Below are positions 26,909-35,145 of a stretch of DNA of 64,000 nt, piece after piece. The position numbers and the translations under genes are program-made. Each line of letters opens with the position of its first letter. The first letter of the stretch is position 1. Origin of the DNA: Parvibaculum sedimenti (GTDB lineage Bacteria > Pseudomonadota > Alphaproteobacteria > Parvibaculales > Parvibaculaceae); contig NZ_WESC01000013.1 in the NCBI RefSeq assembly GCF_009184905.1, positions 40,681-104,680 on the forward strand, given 5' to 3'. The notes beneath the pieces are model-generated. The model was not told the DNA's origin. It searched no databases and saw nothing but the letters and a program-made list of their open reading frames with translations.

Positions 26909-28015
26909 ATGAGCGGAATTTCGCTTTCGTCCGGCGTTCGTCAGAACCTTCTGACCCTTCAGAACACCGCCGATATGATGGCCACGACCAACAACCGTCT
27001 CGCCACGGGCAACAAGGTCAACAGCGCCGTCGACAATCCGAACTCCTACTTCACGGCATCGGGCCTGAACAACCGCGCTTCGGACCTTTCCACGCTTCAG
27101 GATAGCATGGGCCTCGCCGTCCAGACGATCAATGCGGCGAGCACGGGTATCGACGCAATCACGAAGCTTGTCGCTCAGGCCAAATCGACGGCCAACCAGG
27201 CGCTCCAGGCATCCAACACGGCGACGACGCTGACGACCTCTTTCGCCGCCGCCAGCGGCTCGACCCTCACGCTCTCGGTCGCAGGCGCCACCGCTGCGTC
27301 GGTCACGATCGCTTCCGGCGCCACGGTGAGCCAGGCCGCATCCGCGATCAACGCGTCGACCAGCGCCAAGGGTGCCGGTATCTCCGCTTCGGTCGACTCC
27401 AGCGGGAAGCTGGTTATCAGCGCCGCTTCGGGCGACAAGCTGGACGTTGCGGACACGAAGCACACCCTCTCCGCCACGACGTCGGACAATGGCGTCAATA
27501 ACACCGCGACCTACGTGAAGCAGTACAACGACCTGCTCCAGCAGATCGACCAGCAGGCCAACGACGCGGGCTTCAATGGCGTCAACCTGCTTCAGAGCGG
27601 TTCGAGCCTCTCGGTGACCTTCAACGAAAGCGGTTCGAGCAAGCTCGACATCGCTGGCAAGGATGTGTCCTCGACCGGTCTCAATCTTTCGAGCGTGGCC
27701 CAGAGCGACTGGAGCTCGGCGGGCAAGGTCGACAAGACCGGCGTCAATGCCACGATCTCCAAGCTCGACGCGGCCACCTCGACGCTCCGCGCCCAGTCGA
27801 CCGCCTTCGGTAACAACCTGTCGGTCGTGCAGAACCGCCAGTCGTTCACGAAGAGCATGATCTCGACGCTCCAGACCGGCGCTTCGAACCTGACCCTTGC
27901 GGACTCGAATGAAGAAGCCGCGAACCTGCTCGCCCTTCAGACCCGCCAGTCGCTCGCGACCACGGCTCTGTCGATCTCGAACCAGGCCAACCAGAGCATC
28001 ACGAAGCTCTTCTGA
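26909..28015 (+). CDS. Flagellin 2
   Basis: Second filament subunit, 368 residues. The ends resemble flagellin 1 (ATGNKVNSAVDNPNSYFTAS; DSNEEAANLLALQTRQSLAT) but the central domain is Ala/Ser-rich and dissimilar, so the two are old paralogues rather than a recent copy. AGGAAAGGAA precedes the ATG. It has its own terminator, and a terminator lies upstream, so it is probably transcribed alone. Confidence 0.95.
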   Translation: MSGISLSSGVRQNLLTLQNTADMMATTNNRLATGNKVNSAVDNPNSYFTASGLNNRASDLSTLQDSMGLAVQTINAASTGIDAITKLVAQAKSTANQALQASNTATTLTTSFAAASGSTLTLSVAGATAASVTIASGATVSQAASAINASTSAKGAGISASVDSSGKLVISAASGDKLDVADTKHTLSATTSDNGVNNTATYVKQYNDLLQQIDQQANDAGFNGVNLLQSGSSLSVTFNESGSSKLDIAGKDVSSTGLNLSSVAQSDWSSAGKVDKTGVNATISKLDAATSTLRAQSTAFGNNLSVVQNRQSFTKSMISTLQTGASNLTLADSNEEAANLLALQTRQSLATTALSISNQANQSITKLF

Positions 28016-28041
28016 TACGGCCTCTTCCTGACCAGATACCG

Positions 28042-28075
28042 ACGGCGGGGACGAAAGCCCCCGCCGTTTCCTTTT
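28042..28075 (+). terminator. Terminator of flagellin 2
   Basis: A 9-bp GC-rich stem (ACGGCGGGG / CCCCGCCGT) with an 8-base loop, followed by TTTCCTTTT, directly after the flagellin stop codon. Confidence 0.85.
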
Positions 28076-28143
28076 GAAACGCGCAAACGGCGATTAAGCT
28101 AGGATCAGCGTTGATTCTGGTTCTTGCCGCCCAAGGAAAAGCC

Positions 28144-28545
28144 ATGGCCCTCAAAGTCGAACTCAAGCCGGGAGAGCGTTTCATCCTCGGCGACAGCGTC
28201 ATCACCAATGACGACCAGCGCACACGGCTCTTCGTTGAAGGCGACGCCCCCATCCTGCGCGAAAAGGACATCCTGCGGCTCGAGGATGCCGACACGCCCT
28301 GCAAGAAGATCTATATCGTGCTCCAGATGATGTATCTCTCGGTGGACCCCAAGCAGCATCACCCGCTCTATTTCCAGTTGATCGACGATGTGCTGCGCGC
28401 CGCGCCGAGCACCGCGCCCTATATTGAGGCCGTAAACAGTAAAATCTTAACGGGTGAAATGTATAAAGGCTTGAAGGAAGCCAAAAAGCTCATCGAATAC
28501 GAGGGGACACTCCTCAACAATGCAAAGACATCACCAAGCCTATAA
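28144..28545 (+). CDS. flbT: Flagellin translation regulator FlbT
   Basis: 133 residues from MALKVELKPGERFILGDS, the FlbT N-terminus, with AAGGAAA upstream; an 11-codon in-frame extension lacks support. Conserved segments include KKIYIVLQMMYLSVDP. In Caulobacter FlbT binds the 5' leader of flagellin mRNA and promotes its decay until the hook is complete. It overlaps flaF by 26 bp and lies directly after the two flagellins. Confidence 0.94.
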   Translation: MALKVELKPGERFILGDSVITNDDQRTRLFVEGDAPILREKDILRLEDADTPCKKIYIVLQMMYLSVDPKQHHPLYFQLIDDVLRAAPSTAPYIEAVNSKILTGEMYKGLKEAKKLIEYEGTLLNNAKTSPSL

Positions 28546-28915
28546 TCAAACGGCGACGATGGTTGTCGCCGACCCGCGGGAATTCGATGCGTCGATCCTG
28601 CTCAAGGCTGCCAGCCGCTTCCAGCGACTGCGCGACAATTGGGAAGACCACGATCGCCACGAATTGGCGGACGCCCTCCTCTACAACCGGAAGATCTGGA
28701 CGGTCTATGCGACCTCCGCCGCGGAGATGGATCACCCTCTTCCGCGCGAGATCAAACAGAACATCGCAAACCTCGCCATCTTCATCTTCAATCGAACGCT
28801 TGAGCTCCAAGGCAAGCCCGAAGCGCGTCTTCTCGATGCGCTTATCAACATCAATCGACAGATCGCTGCCGGTCTGCTGCAAAAGCCGGATCTGCCCCTC
28901 GCCGCAGCAAGCTGA
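28520..28915 (+). CDS. flaF: Flagellar biosynthesis regulator FlaF
   Basis: 131 residues of helical protein with the family segments RDNWEDHDRHELADALLYNR and LPREIKQNIANLAIFIFNRT. FlaF is required for flagellin export and acts opposite to FlbT. The start overlaps the end of flbT, the normal flbT-flaF or flaF-flbT pairing. A strong terminator follows. Confidence 0.93.
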   Translation: MQRHHQAYNQTATMVVADPREFDASILLKAASRFQRLRDNWEDHDRHELADALLYNRKIWTVYATSAAEMDHPLPREIKQNIANLAIFIFNRTLELQGKPEARLLDALININRQIAAGLLQKPDLPLAAAS

Positions 28916-28932
28916 ACGTTCGATCCCCACCA

Positions 28933-28966
28933 CGAAAAAGGGCCCGGTTTTCCGGGCCCTTTTTCG
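28933..28966. terminator. Bidirectional terminator between flaF and flgL
   Basis: CGAAAAAGGGCCCGG-TTTT-CCGGGCCCTTTTTCG, a perfect 15-bp stem with A/T ends on both sides, between convergent flaF and flgL. Confidence 0.93.
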
Positions 28967-28988
28967 TTTCAGGAACTAGTCCGACGCG

Positions 28989-30473
28989 TCACATGTAGGT
29001 GACCAGCGAGAGCTTCGAGAGTGACGAGGTGATCTGGTAGCTCGCCTGAAGCTGGGTCATCAATGTCGTGAGCTTTGTCGAAACCTCATAGTCATTGGCA
29101 TTCAGATTGTCGCCGAGCAGGCTCTGGCTCGTCGCGATCTGCGTTTGAAGGCTCGTTTTGGTGGCGTCGAGATTGGATGATTGCAGGCCAAGCTTGGTGA
29201 CTACACCTTCGATCGACTGCGTGCCCTTGTAGTTGAGGGCCGTCGCGGTTCTCTGCGTCAACGCCGAGTAGGAAGCCGCGGCATTCGTATCCGTGGCGTC
29301 ATACTGAACGACCGAAATAACGGCCGCAGCCTTCAGTGCTGTGACGATGGCGCTCTGGTCCGCGCGGGCGCCATAGGCGATCTGCTGCCCGTCCCCCACG
29401 GTGGCAACGAAATTGTCGCCCGCGGCGCCGCTCGTGTCGCCCTGATACCAGAAGACCGTGTCAGTTGTCGTGCCGTCCTGCAGCGCCGTCGCAGTATATG
29501 GATCGCTACCGCTGACGCGCTGCGGCGGATTGCCGAAGAAGTCGTTGCCAGCCTGGACGGCGGAAGCTGCCTTGAGCGTCGAGCCCGCTTCACTCTTGAT
29601 GGAGGCGGTGAGCGCAGACTGGAAATTCGCTGCGCTCGTCGCGGCATCGGCGCCGATGGTGAACTGCCCGGCCCCGGCCGGATTCTTCGTGGTCGCCGCC
29701 AGTTTGACCGTCGTGGTCGTGCCATCGGGCAAGGCCAGATCGACCGAGATGGTATCGCCATCCGCCGGAAGCGTCGCGCCGAACTGCACGTTGAGCGATG
29801 CAGGCGAGCCGGCGGGGCCGGTCACCGTCGCACCCGTCAGATTGGAACTGACCGACGACAGCTTGAAGCCGAATACGCCCGAATCCTCGGTGAGTGAAAC
29901 GGAATCCGCTGTCGGAGCGCTCGTTGAGAGGCGGCCCATGCCATCGGCGCCGAGATCGGCCTTGGCGCGCTCCGCAATCACGGTCTTGAGGCCCGCATGC
30001 GCTGTATCGCCATTCAGCATAAGGTCGGTCGAGACAACGGGCGTCGTCTGCGTGTCCTTGCCACCGAAAAGATACCGATCAGCGACGCTCTGGTTGAGCA
30101 GGCTCACCATCTGGTCGAGATAGGCGCCGGCAGTCGTCTGGAAACTCGTCTGAGTTCCCGTGCCGGCGCTCAGGTCGAACGATGAGGTGAGGCTCCCCGT
30201 CTTCACGCTCGACGCCATGCTGTTGATGCTGGTGAGCGCATCCGCCGATGTCTGAATACGCAGCTGAACCGTGTTGATCGTGTCGATGTAGCTGTTCGAC
30301 TGACTGACCTGATTGTTCAGCGAAAGCACGAGGCTCGTCGCCGAGCCGAGCTTGGCATAGGTGTCTGCCTTGTATCCCGACGTCAACTGTTGCTGCAGAT
30401 CGGCAAGCTGCGTCTGAATGTTCGCGATGCTGTTCTTCATCGCCGTGGATTGAGACAGGGAAGAAATCTGCAT
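28989..30473 (-). CDS. flgL: Hook-filament junction protein FlgL
   Basis: 494 residues. N-terminus MQISSLSQSTAMKNSIANIQ with QQQLTSGYKADTYAKLGSAT, and the flagellin-like C-terminal helix (DNLNANDYEVSTKLTTLMTQ). It is longer than enterobacterial FlgL because of a central Thr/Ala-rich domain. It starts 2 bp after flgK, in the flgE-flgK-flgL unit. Confidence 0.93.
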   Translation of the reverse strand: MQISSLSQSTAMKNSIANIQTQLADLQQQLTSGYKADTYAKLGSATSLVLSLNNQVSQSNSYIDTINTVQLRIQTSADALTSINSMASSVKTGSLTSSFDLSAGTGTQTSFQTTAGAYLDQMVSLLNQSVADRYLFGGKDTQTTPVVSTDLMLNGDTAHAGLKTVIAERAKADLGADGMGRLSTSAPTADSVSLTEDSGVFGFKLSSVSSNLTGATVTGPAGSPASLNVQFGATLPADGDTISVDLALPDGTTTTVKLAATTKNPAGAGQFTIGADAATSAANFQSALTASIKSEAGSTLKAASAVQAGNDFFGNPPQRVSGSDPYTATALQDGTTTDTVFWYQGDTSGAAGDNFVATVGDGQQIAYGARADQSAIVTALKAAAVISVVQYDATDTNAAASYSALTQRTATALNYKGTQSIEGVVTKLGLQSSNLDATKTSLQTQIATSQSLLGDNLNANDYEVSTKLTTLMTQLQASYQITSSLSKLSLVTYM

Positions 30474-30475
30474 GA

Positions 30476-32389
30476 CTAGCGTCCGATGCTCAGGAGCGTC
30501 TGAAACAGCTCCTGTATGGTCGTGATAACCCGCGCATTGGCGGCATAGGCGTTCTGAAGAACGATGAGGTTCGACATCTCCTGGTCCACGCTGACACCGG
30601 TCTCACTGTCGAACTTCGACTGCAACGTGTCTGAAGTCGCCTTCTGCGCCGTATAATTCGCAGTCGCGCTCGTCGCCTGGGACGATTGATAGGTAATCAC
30701 GCGCCGTGCGAAGGCGTCGATCGAGCCGCTATAAGGCGTCGACGCGCTGCCGATGCCGGTCGTCGGCGAATAGACGCGGCTTGCGTCGGTCAAGCGGCTC
30801 AGCAGTTCGTTCGGCCGCGTATCGTCGCCGATATCCGTGCCCGTCTGGTAAAGAACAAGCGACGTTGTATCGCTGGCGATAGCGGAATTGACCTGAATGC
30901 GGCCAGCGAAACCTGTGATCTGCGACGGCGTACCGATGGCGCCCGTATAGGTCTTCTGCCCATTGCCGTCGACAAAGAGCGAAAGACCACTCCCCAACCC
31001 ATCCTTCAGCGTATCCGCGTTCTCGACCACATTCGTCGAGGCCGAACTGACGCTCGCTGACGACGTACCGTCGTCCAGGATGCTGAGCGTATTGCCGCTC
31101 GGGTTCGAGACGACCAGCGAGGACGGCAGCGCGCCCTGCAACGCCGAAACGATGCCGGCCATCTGTGTGCTGGCGCTCGCATTGGGGTCGACATAAACGC
31201 CGACGACTTCATCGCCTGTATTTGTCGTCGCATTGTTCGAAAGCGGAAGCAGCGAAGGATCAGATACCGGCACGACCGAGACATTGTGTGTGCCCGTGCC
31301 GTCCGTATAGCTGAAATTAATCTGCGTACCGGTTGCGCCAGTGGTGTTGCCCGAAACGAAGGGGTTGAGGTCGAGGTCAAAGCCCGTTCCCGTGCCCACG
31401 CTCGCCGAGGCTGCGGTGCCGGACACCTTGTCGGAGGACAGGGACAGCGCGAGCTGGCTTGCCAGTTCATCGAGCTGCGCCTGGGCCTGCGGCAAATCCG
31501 TGTCGCGCAGCTTGACATAGGCGGCGATGGAGCCCGACTGAATGGCGCCCGAAGCGATCAGGTCAACCGATGTCGTGCCCTGATTGAGTGTGATCGTGCC
31601 GACCGACCGCTTGGTCGGATCCGCGCTATAGGTCGAACCAGCGTCGAGATTCGCATGCTGGTCGAAGGAAAGCTGCGCCGCCGCATTATCGACGAGAAGC
31701 TGGCCGCCGGTGGTGAAGACCGCGACAGTGCCGTCGTCGCGCTCGACAGTCTTCACACCCATGAGGTTCGAAAGCGAATTGATCGCCGTGTCCCGCTGAT
31801 CCTCGAGATCACCTGTGGACTGGCCGCTCGCCTTTGTCTGGGCGATCTGCGTGTTGAGCTTCGCGATCGACTGCATCAGGCTGTTTGCCTGCGAGACGCC
31901 ATCGGCAATGCTCTGCTCCGCCTGCTTCCGCAGGTTCTGAACCTGGGTCGAAGCGCTGTTGAGCTTTGAGGCGAGTGTCGTCGCGCTGTTAATCAGTGTC
32001 TGGCGCGCCGCGTCGTCGTCGGGCGTCGTCGCAGCCGCTTGCAGTTTGGTCTCGAAGGTCGATACCGCTCCGGAGATCGAACTGTCGCTATTCGGCGAGC
32101 CGAAGGACGAGTCGATCTGCGTCATGAAATTATTATAGACGTTCAGAAACGATGTAGACGCAGACTCAGTGCGCATCTGCTGAAGCAGATAGCTGTCAAC
32201 CAGACGGCTGTCGGCGAGCTGCGTAACGCCGATGCCCTGGCTCCCGGCCATCTGGGTCGTCGTTTGCTGGACCTTCCGCGTATAGCCGGCCGTATTCGCA
32301 TTCGCGATGTTGCGCGAGACGAGATCAAGCCCTGCCTGGCTCGCATTGAGCCCCGAGAGTGCCGTGCCGATCGCCGAACTAAGGCTCAT
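30476..32389 (-). CDS. flgK: Hook-filament junction protein FlgK
   Basis: First junction protein between hook and filament. 637 residues. The N-terminal motif SLSSAIGTALSGLNASQAGL with VSRNIANANTAGYTRKVQQ is diagnostic, and the C-terminus ends with EMSNLIVLQNAYAANARVIT in the FlgK manner. AGGAA precedes the start. Co-transcribed with flgE upstream and flgL downstream. Confidence 0.96.
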   Translation of the reverse strand: MSLSSAIGTALSGLNASQAGLDLVSRNIANANTAGYTRKVQQTTTQMAGSQGIGVTQLADSRLVDSYLLQQMRTESASTSFLNVYNNFMTQIDSSFGSPNSDSSISGAVSTFETKLQAAATTPDDDAARQTLINSATTLASKLNSASTQVQNLRKQAEQSIADGVSQANSLMQSIAKLNTQIAQTKASGQSTGDLEDQRDTAINSLSNLMGVKTVERDDGTVAVFTTGGQLLVDNAAAQLSFDQHANLDAGSTYSADPTKRSVGTITLNQGTTSVDLIASGAIQSGSIAAYVKLRDTDLPQAQAQLDELASQLALSLSSDKVSGTAASASVGTGTGFDLDLNPFVSGNTTGATGTQINFSYTDGTGTHNVSVVPVSDPSLLPLSNNATTNTGDEVVGVYVDPNASASTQMAGIVSALQGALPSSLVVSNPSGNTLSILDDGTSSASVSSASTNVVENADTLKDGLGSGLSLFVDGNGQKTYTGAIGTPSQITGFAGRIQVNSAIASDTTSLVLYQTGTDIGDDTRPNELLSRLTDASRVYSPTTGIGSASTPYSGSIDAFARRVITYQSSQATSATANYTAQKATSDTLQSKFDSETGVSVDQEMSNLIVLQNAYAANARVITTIQELFQTLLSIGR

Positions 32390-32431
32390 GGAAGAAATTC
32401 CTGCCTACTGACCCGATTGTTGAAGCGCCGC

Positions 32432-33859
32432 TTAGTGCTTCATATTCAGCGTTTCCTGGATCAGCGAGTCCGCCGCCGTGATGACACGGGTATTCGCCGA
32501 ATAGGCCTGCTGCGCGATGATGAGCTTCGAGAACTCATCGGAAAGATCGACGTTCGAATCTTCCAGCGCAGAGCCGACGACAGACCCGCTCCCGCCGGCA
32601 ATCGCCTGACCGGACGCCTCAGTCGCGGCGAAGGCCGCACCATCGACCTTTTGCAACCCGTCCGGGTTGTTGAAATGCGCGACGCCGATCTGGTAAAGAT
32701 CGACCGTTTTGCCGTTCGAGTAGGTGCCCGCGATACGGCCGTTATCCGTCACCGCGATGCTCACGAGATTGCCTGCCGCATATCCATCCTGGTCGATCTT
32801 GTTGACCGTTACGGCGCCGCTCGTATCGGCATATTGCGTGACGCCCCCATTGCCGTGATAGAGGGTGACATTTCCGATAACGTCACCATTCACCGTCAGA
32901 TTGTTGATGGTCGTCGAGGCGACCGGCGGGTTCAGGTTGCCGGCGGAGTCGAAGGTGTAGTTCTGGCCGACATTGGTCCACTTGGCGTTCGTGCCGGTGG
33001 CACTGTCATCGGACTTGTAGAAGAGCTGCCACGTTTCCGTGCCGGGCGTGGAACCGCTTCCATCGCCACTCGCATTGTCGACCTTGACCCAACGGAGCTG
33101 AACGGAAGCCGCCGTGCCCTGCGAGTCATAGGCTGTCACCGAACCACCTGTGACCGAACGATTGAGGAAGGCCGCTTCGTCCTGAGCCTGAATGACGCCG
33201 TCAGTCGCAGGCGTGCCAGAAGTATTGGTCGGATCGTTGTGGAAGACTGTGCCCGAGGTCTTTTCCGCAGAGGTCTGCAGGAGTTCGCTGCCCGCGACCG
33301 TCGTGTCGTAGTTGGACGTCGTCGGCGTACTCGGCAGGTTGACCTGATAGTTGATCGACGACGTGGCATGGGCCGCGAGGAAACCCTGATTGATCTGGAC
33401 AACGCCTGTGGCATCGCCCACCAGATTGCCCGATGTCGGGTCGATCGGCGTGCCCTGCAGATAGTAACCACTGCTGTTCTTCAGATAGCCATTCTTGTCC
33501 ATCGAGAAGTCGCCGGCGCGGGTGTAGTAGTTCACATCCTGGAACACAGGGCTGTTGTCGGCATTGCCCACGGACTTGGAGACGACGAAGAAGCCGTTGC
33601 CGTTGATGGCCATGTTGGTTGCGACCGAGGTCGAGGAAATGGTCCCCTGCACGCTGTTGGTGTATTTCGGCTGGGCCATCACCGCGCCCGGCTGCTGGTT
33701 CGTCGCCGTCGCGACCGTCACGATGTCAAGGAAGCTTGCCTCGGTCTTCTTGAAGCCGGTCGTCTGGCTATTGGCAATGTTGTCCGAGATGTAGCCCAGT
33801 GCACTGGACTGGGCCTTGATACCCGTGACCGCGGTGCTCATCGCTCCGAAGAAACTCAT
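32432..33859 (-). CDS. flgE: Flagellar hook protein FlgE
   Basis: Hook subunit, 475 residues. N-terminal SFFGAMSTAVTGIKAQSSAL with ISDNIANSQTTGFKKTEAS, and C-terminal LSDEFSKLIIAQQAYSANTR. Size and motifs match FlgE. AGGAG lies 8 bases before the start. Its promoter region has the most complete late-flagellar layout in the window: sigma-54 element, IHF-type site and ftr-like palindrome. Confidence 0.96.
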   Translation of the reverse strand: MSFFGAMSTAVTGIKAQSSALGYISDNIANSQTTGFKKTEASFLDIVTVATATNQQPGAVMAQPKYTNSVQGTISSTSVATNMAINGNGFFVVSKSVGNADNSPVFQDVNYYTRAGDFSMDKNGYLKNSSGYYLQGTPIDPTSGNLVGDATGVVQINQGFLAAHATSSINYQVNLPSTPTTSNYDTTVAGSELLQTSAEKTSGTVFHNDPTNTSGTPATDGVIQAQDEAAFLNRSVTGGSVTAYDSQGTAASVQLRWVKVDNASGDGSGSTPGTETWQLFYKSDDSATGTNAKWTNVGQNYTFDSAGNLNPPVASTTINNLTVNGDVIGNVTLYHGNGGVTQYADTSGAVTVNKIDQDGYAAGNLVSIAVTDNGRIAGTYSNGKTVDLYQIGVAHFNNPDGLQKVDGAAFAATEASGQAIAGGSGSVVGSALEDSNVDLSDEFSKLIIAQQAYSANTRVITAADSLIQETLNMKH

Positions 33860-33907
33860 CGCCTATCTCCTGCCGAAATCGCAAATGGATCGTTCGGCGC
33901 TTAAGGG

Positions 33908-33923
33908 AGCAAGGAGCGGGCCA
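33908..33923 (-). promoter_or_regulatory. Sigma-54 promoter of flgE-flgK-flgL
   Basis: On the minus strand TGGCCCGCTCCTTGCT, with GG-N10-GC spacing, identical over 16 bases to the flagellin 1 promoter. It ends about 48 bp upstream of the flgE start. Confidence 0.85.
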
Positions 33924-33940
33924 GATCATAAATTCAATGG

Positions 33941-33953
33941 AATCAATGGCTTG
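33941..33953 (+). promoter_or_regulatory. IHF-type site in the flgE promoter region
   Basis: AATCAATGGCTTG is an exact match to WATCAA-N4-TTR. It lies between the sigma-54 promoter and the ftr-like palindrome, as IHF sites do in Caulobacter late flagellar promoters, and sits in an AT-rich stretch. Confidence 0.65.
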
Positions 33954-33996
33954 CTTATATTAAAACGCGTGTTCGACGGGTAGATTTGACCCCCAC

Positions 33997-34011
33997 CGGC
34001 AATTCCTGCCG
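33997..34011. promoter_or_regulatory. ftr-like palindrome upstream of flgE
   Basis: CGGCA-ATTCC-TGCCG, a perfect inverted repeat extended to CCGGCA/TGCCGG. It is about 75 bp upstream of the flgE -24 element. Confidence 0.65.
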
Positions 34012-34150
34012 GGCAGATGCTCATGGCTGATGAGGTCCCCGACGGCCTTTTTCTTGAATGCCTCGAGACGAGGCCCTAGTTTCGTGCCCGTTCTGCCATT
34101 GCCATATATGGAGCGCGCCAACGCGCCCCGGGGAGAGGAAGCCGGTTCCC

Positions 34151-34996
34151 ATGAAGTTCGAAGGTACAGAGAATTACGTCGCCACCGAAGATCTGCGCGT
34201 CGCCGTCAATGCGTCGATCACGCTGCAGCGCCCCCTCCTCATAAAGGGCGAGCCGGGCACGGGCAAAACAGTGCTGGCCGAGGAAGTCGCCAAGGCGCTC
34301 AATGCCGAGCTCATCACCTGGAACATCAAGTCGACGACCAAGGCGCATCAGGGCCTTTATGAATATGACGCGGTGACCCGTCTACGCGACAGCCAGCTTG
34401 GCGACGAGCGCGTGAAGGACATCAGGAACTACATCAGCAAGGGCAAGCTCTGGGAATCCTTTGAGCGTGACGCCCGCCCCGTCCTTCTCATCGACGAAAT
34501 CGACAAGGCTGACATCGAATTCCCGAACGACCTCCTGCAGGAGCTCGACCGGATGGAGTTCTATGTCTACGAGACGAACGAAACGATCAAGGCCCGCCAG
34601 CGTCCCATCGTCATCATCACGTCGAACAACGAAAAGGAACTGCCGGACGCCTTCCTGCGCCGTTGTTTCTTCCACTACATCAAGTTCCCGGACGAAGACA
34701 CGATGCGCGCGATCATTGATGTCCACTTCCCGGGGCTGAAGGGCAAGCTCGTTCAGGACGCGCTCAACATCTTCTACGAGATCCGCGAAGTGCCGGGCTT
34801 GAAGAAGAAACCGTCGACGTCGGAACTCATCGACTGGCTCAAGCTGCTGCTCTCGGAAGACATCTCTCTCGAAGCGCTGCGCGAGAAGGACCCGTCGAAG
34901 CTGATCCCGCCGCTCCACGGCGCTCTGCTGAAGAACGAGCAGGACGTGCATCTCTTTGAGCGCCTCGCGTTTCTCGCGCGCCGCGAGCGGAACTGA
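34151..34996 (+). CDS. MoxR-family AAA+ ATPase
   Basis: 281 residues from MKFEGTENYVATEDLRVAVN. Walker A GEPGTGKT, Walker B VLLIDEIDKAD, and sensor-like IVIITSNNEKELPDAFLRR are present. Family members act as chaperones that insert cofactors into, or mature, partner complexes, together with VWA proteins. The neighbouring VWA-domain gene is the likely partner. The start was chosen at the ATG preceded by GGAGAGGAAG. An upstream extension of 31 codons has no family similarity. Confidence 0.88.
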   Translation: MKFEGTENYVATEDLRVAVNASITLQRPLLIKGEPGTGKTVLAEEVAKALNAELITWNIKSTTKAHQGLYEYDAVTRLRDSQLGDERVKDIRNYISKGKLWESFERDARPVLLIDEIDKADIEFPNDLLQELDRMEFYVYETNETIKARQRPIVIITSNNEKELPDAFLRRCFFHYIKFPDEDTMRAIIDVHFPGLKGKLVQDALNIFYEIREVPGLKKKPSTSELIDWLKLLLSEDISLEALREKDPSKLIPPLHGALLKNEQDVHLFERLAFLARRERN

Positions 34997-35013
34997 CGAT
35001 CATCGCCTACCCC

Positions 35014-35100
35014 TGTCATCCCCGGGCTTGACCCGGGGATCCAAGGCCGCAGGCACGGAGCAAGCGGCGCTGGATTGCCGGGTCAAGCCTGGCAATGACG
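35014..35100. repeat. Paired inverted REP-like palindromes
   Basis: Two 30-bp palindromic units in opposite orientation: one contains CCCGGGCTTGACCCGGG, the other GCCGGGTCAAGCCTGGC. Both begin or end in TGGAT/ATCCA and TCAT/ATGA, the layout of the REP family seen again near 52.6 and 54.6 kb. It lies between the MoxR and VWA genes and does not disrupt either. Confidence 0.75.
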
Positions 35101-35145
35101 AGGCAAATAGATTTGGATTGCTCCGAACGCATCTGGAGAACTCTC

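Noticed and set aside
32039..33904. 621-codon plus-strand ORF opposite flgE and flgK
   Set aside because: Antisense to well-supported hook genes; Arg/Asp-rich composition typical of a shadow frame in GC-rich DNA; no recognisable domain.
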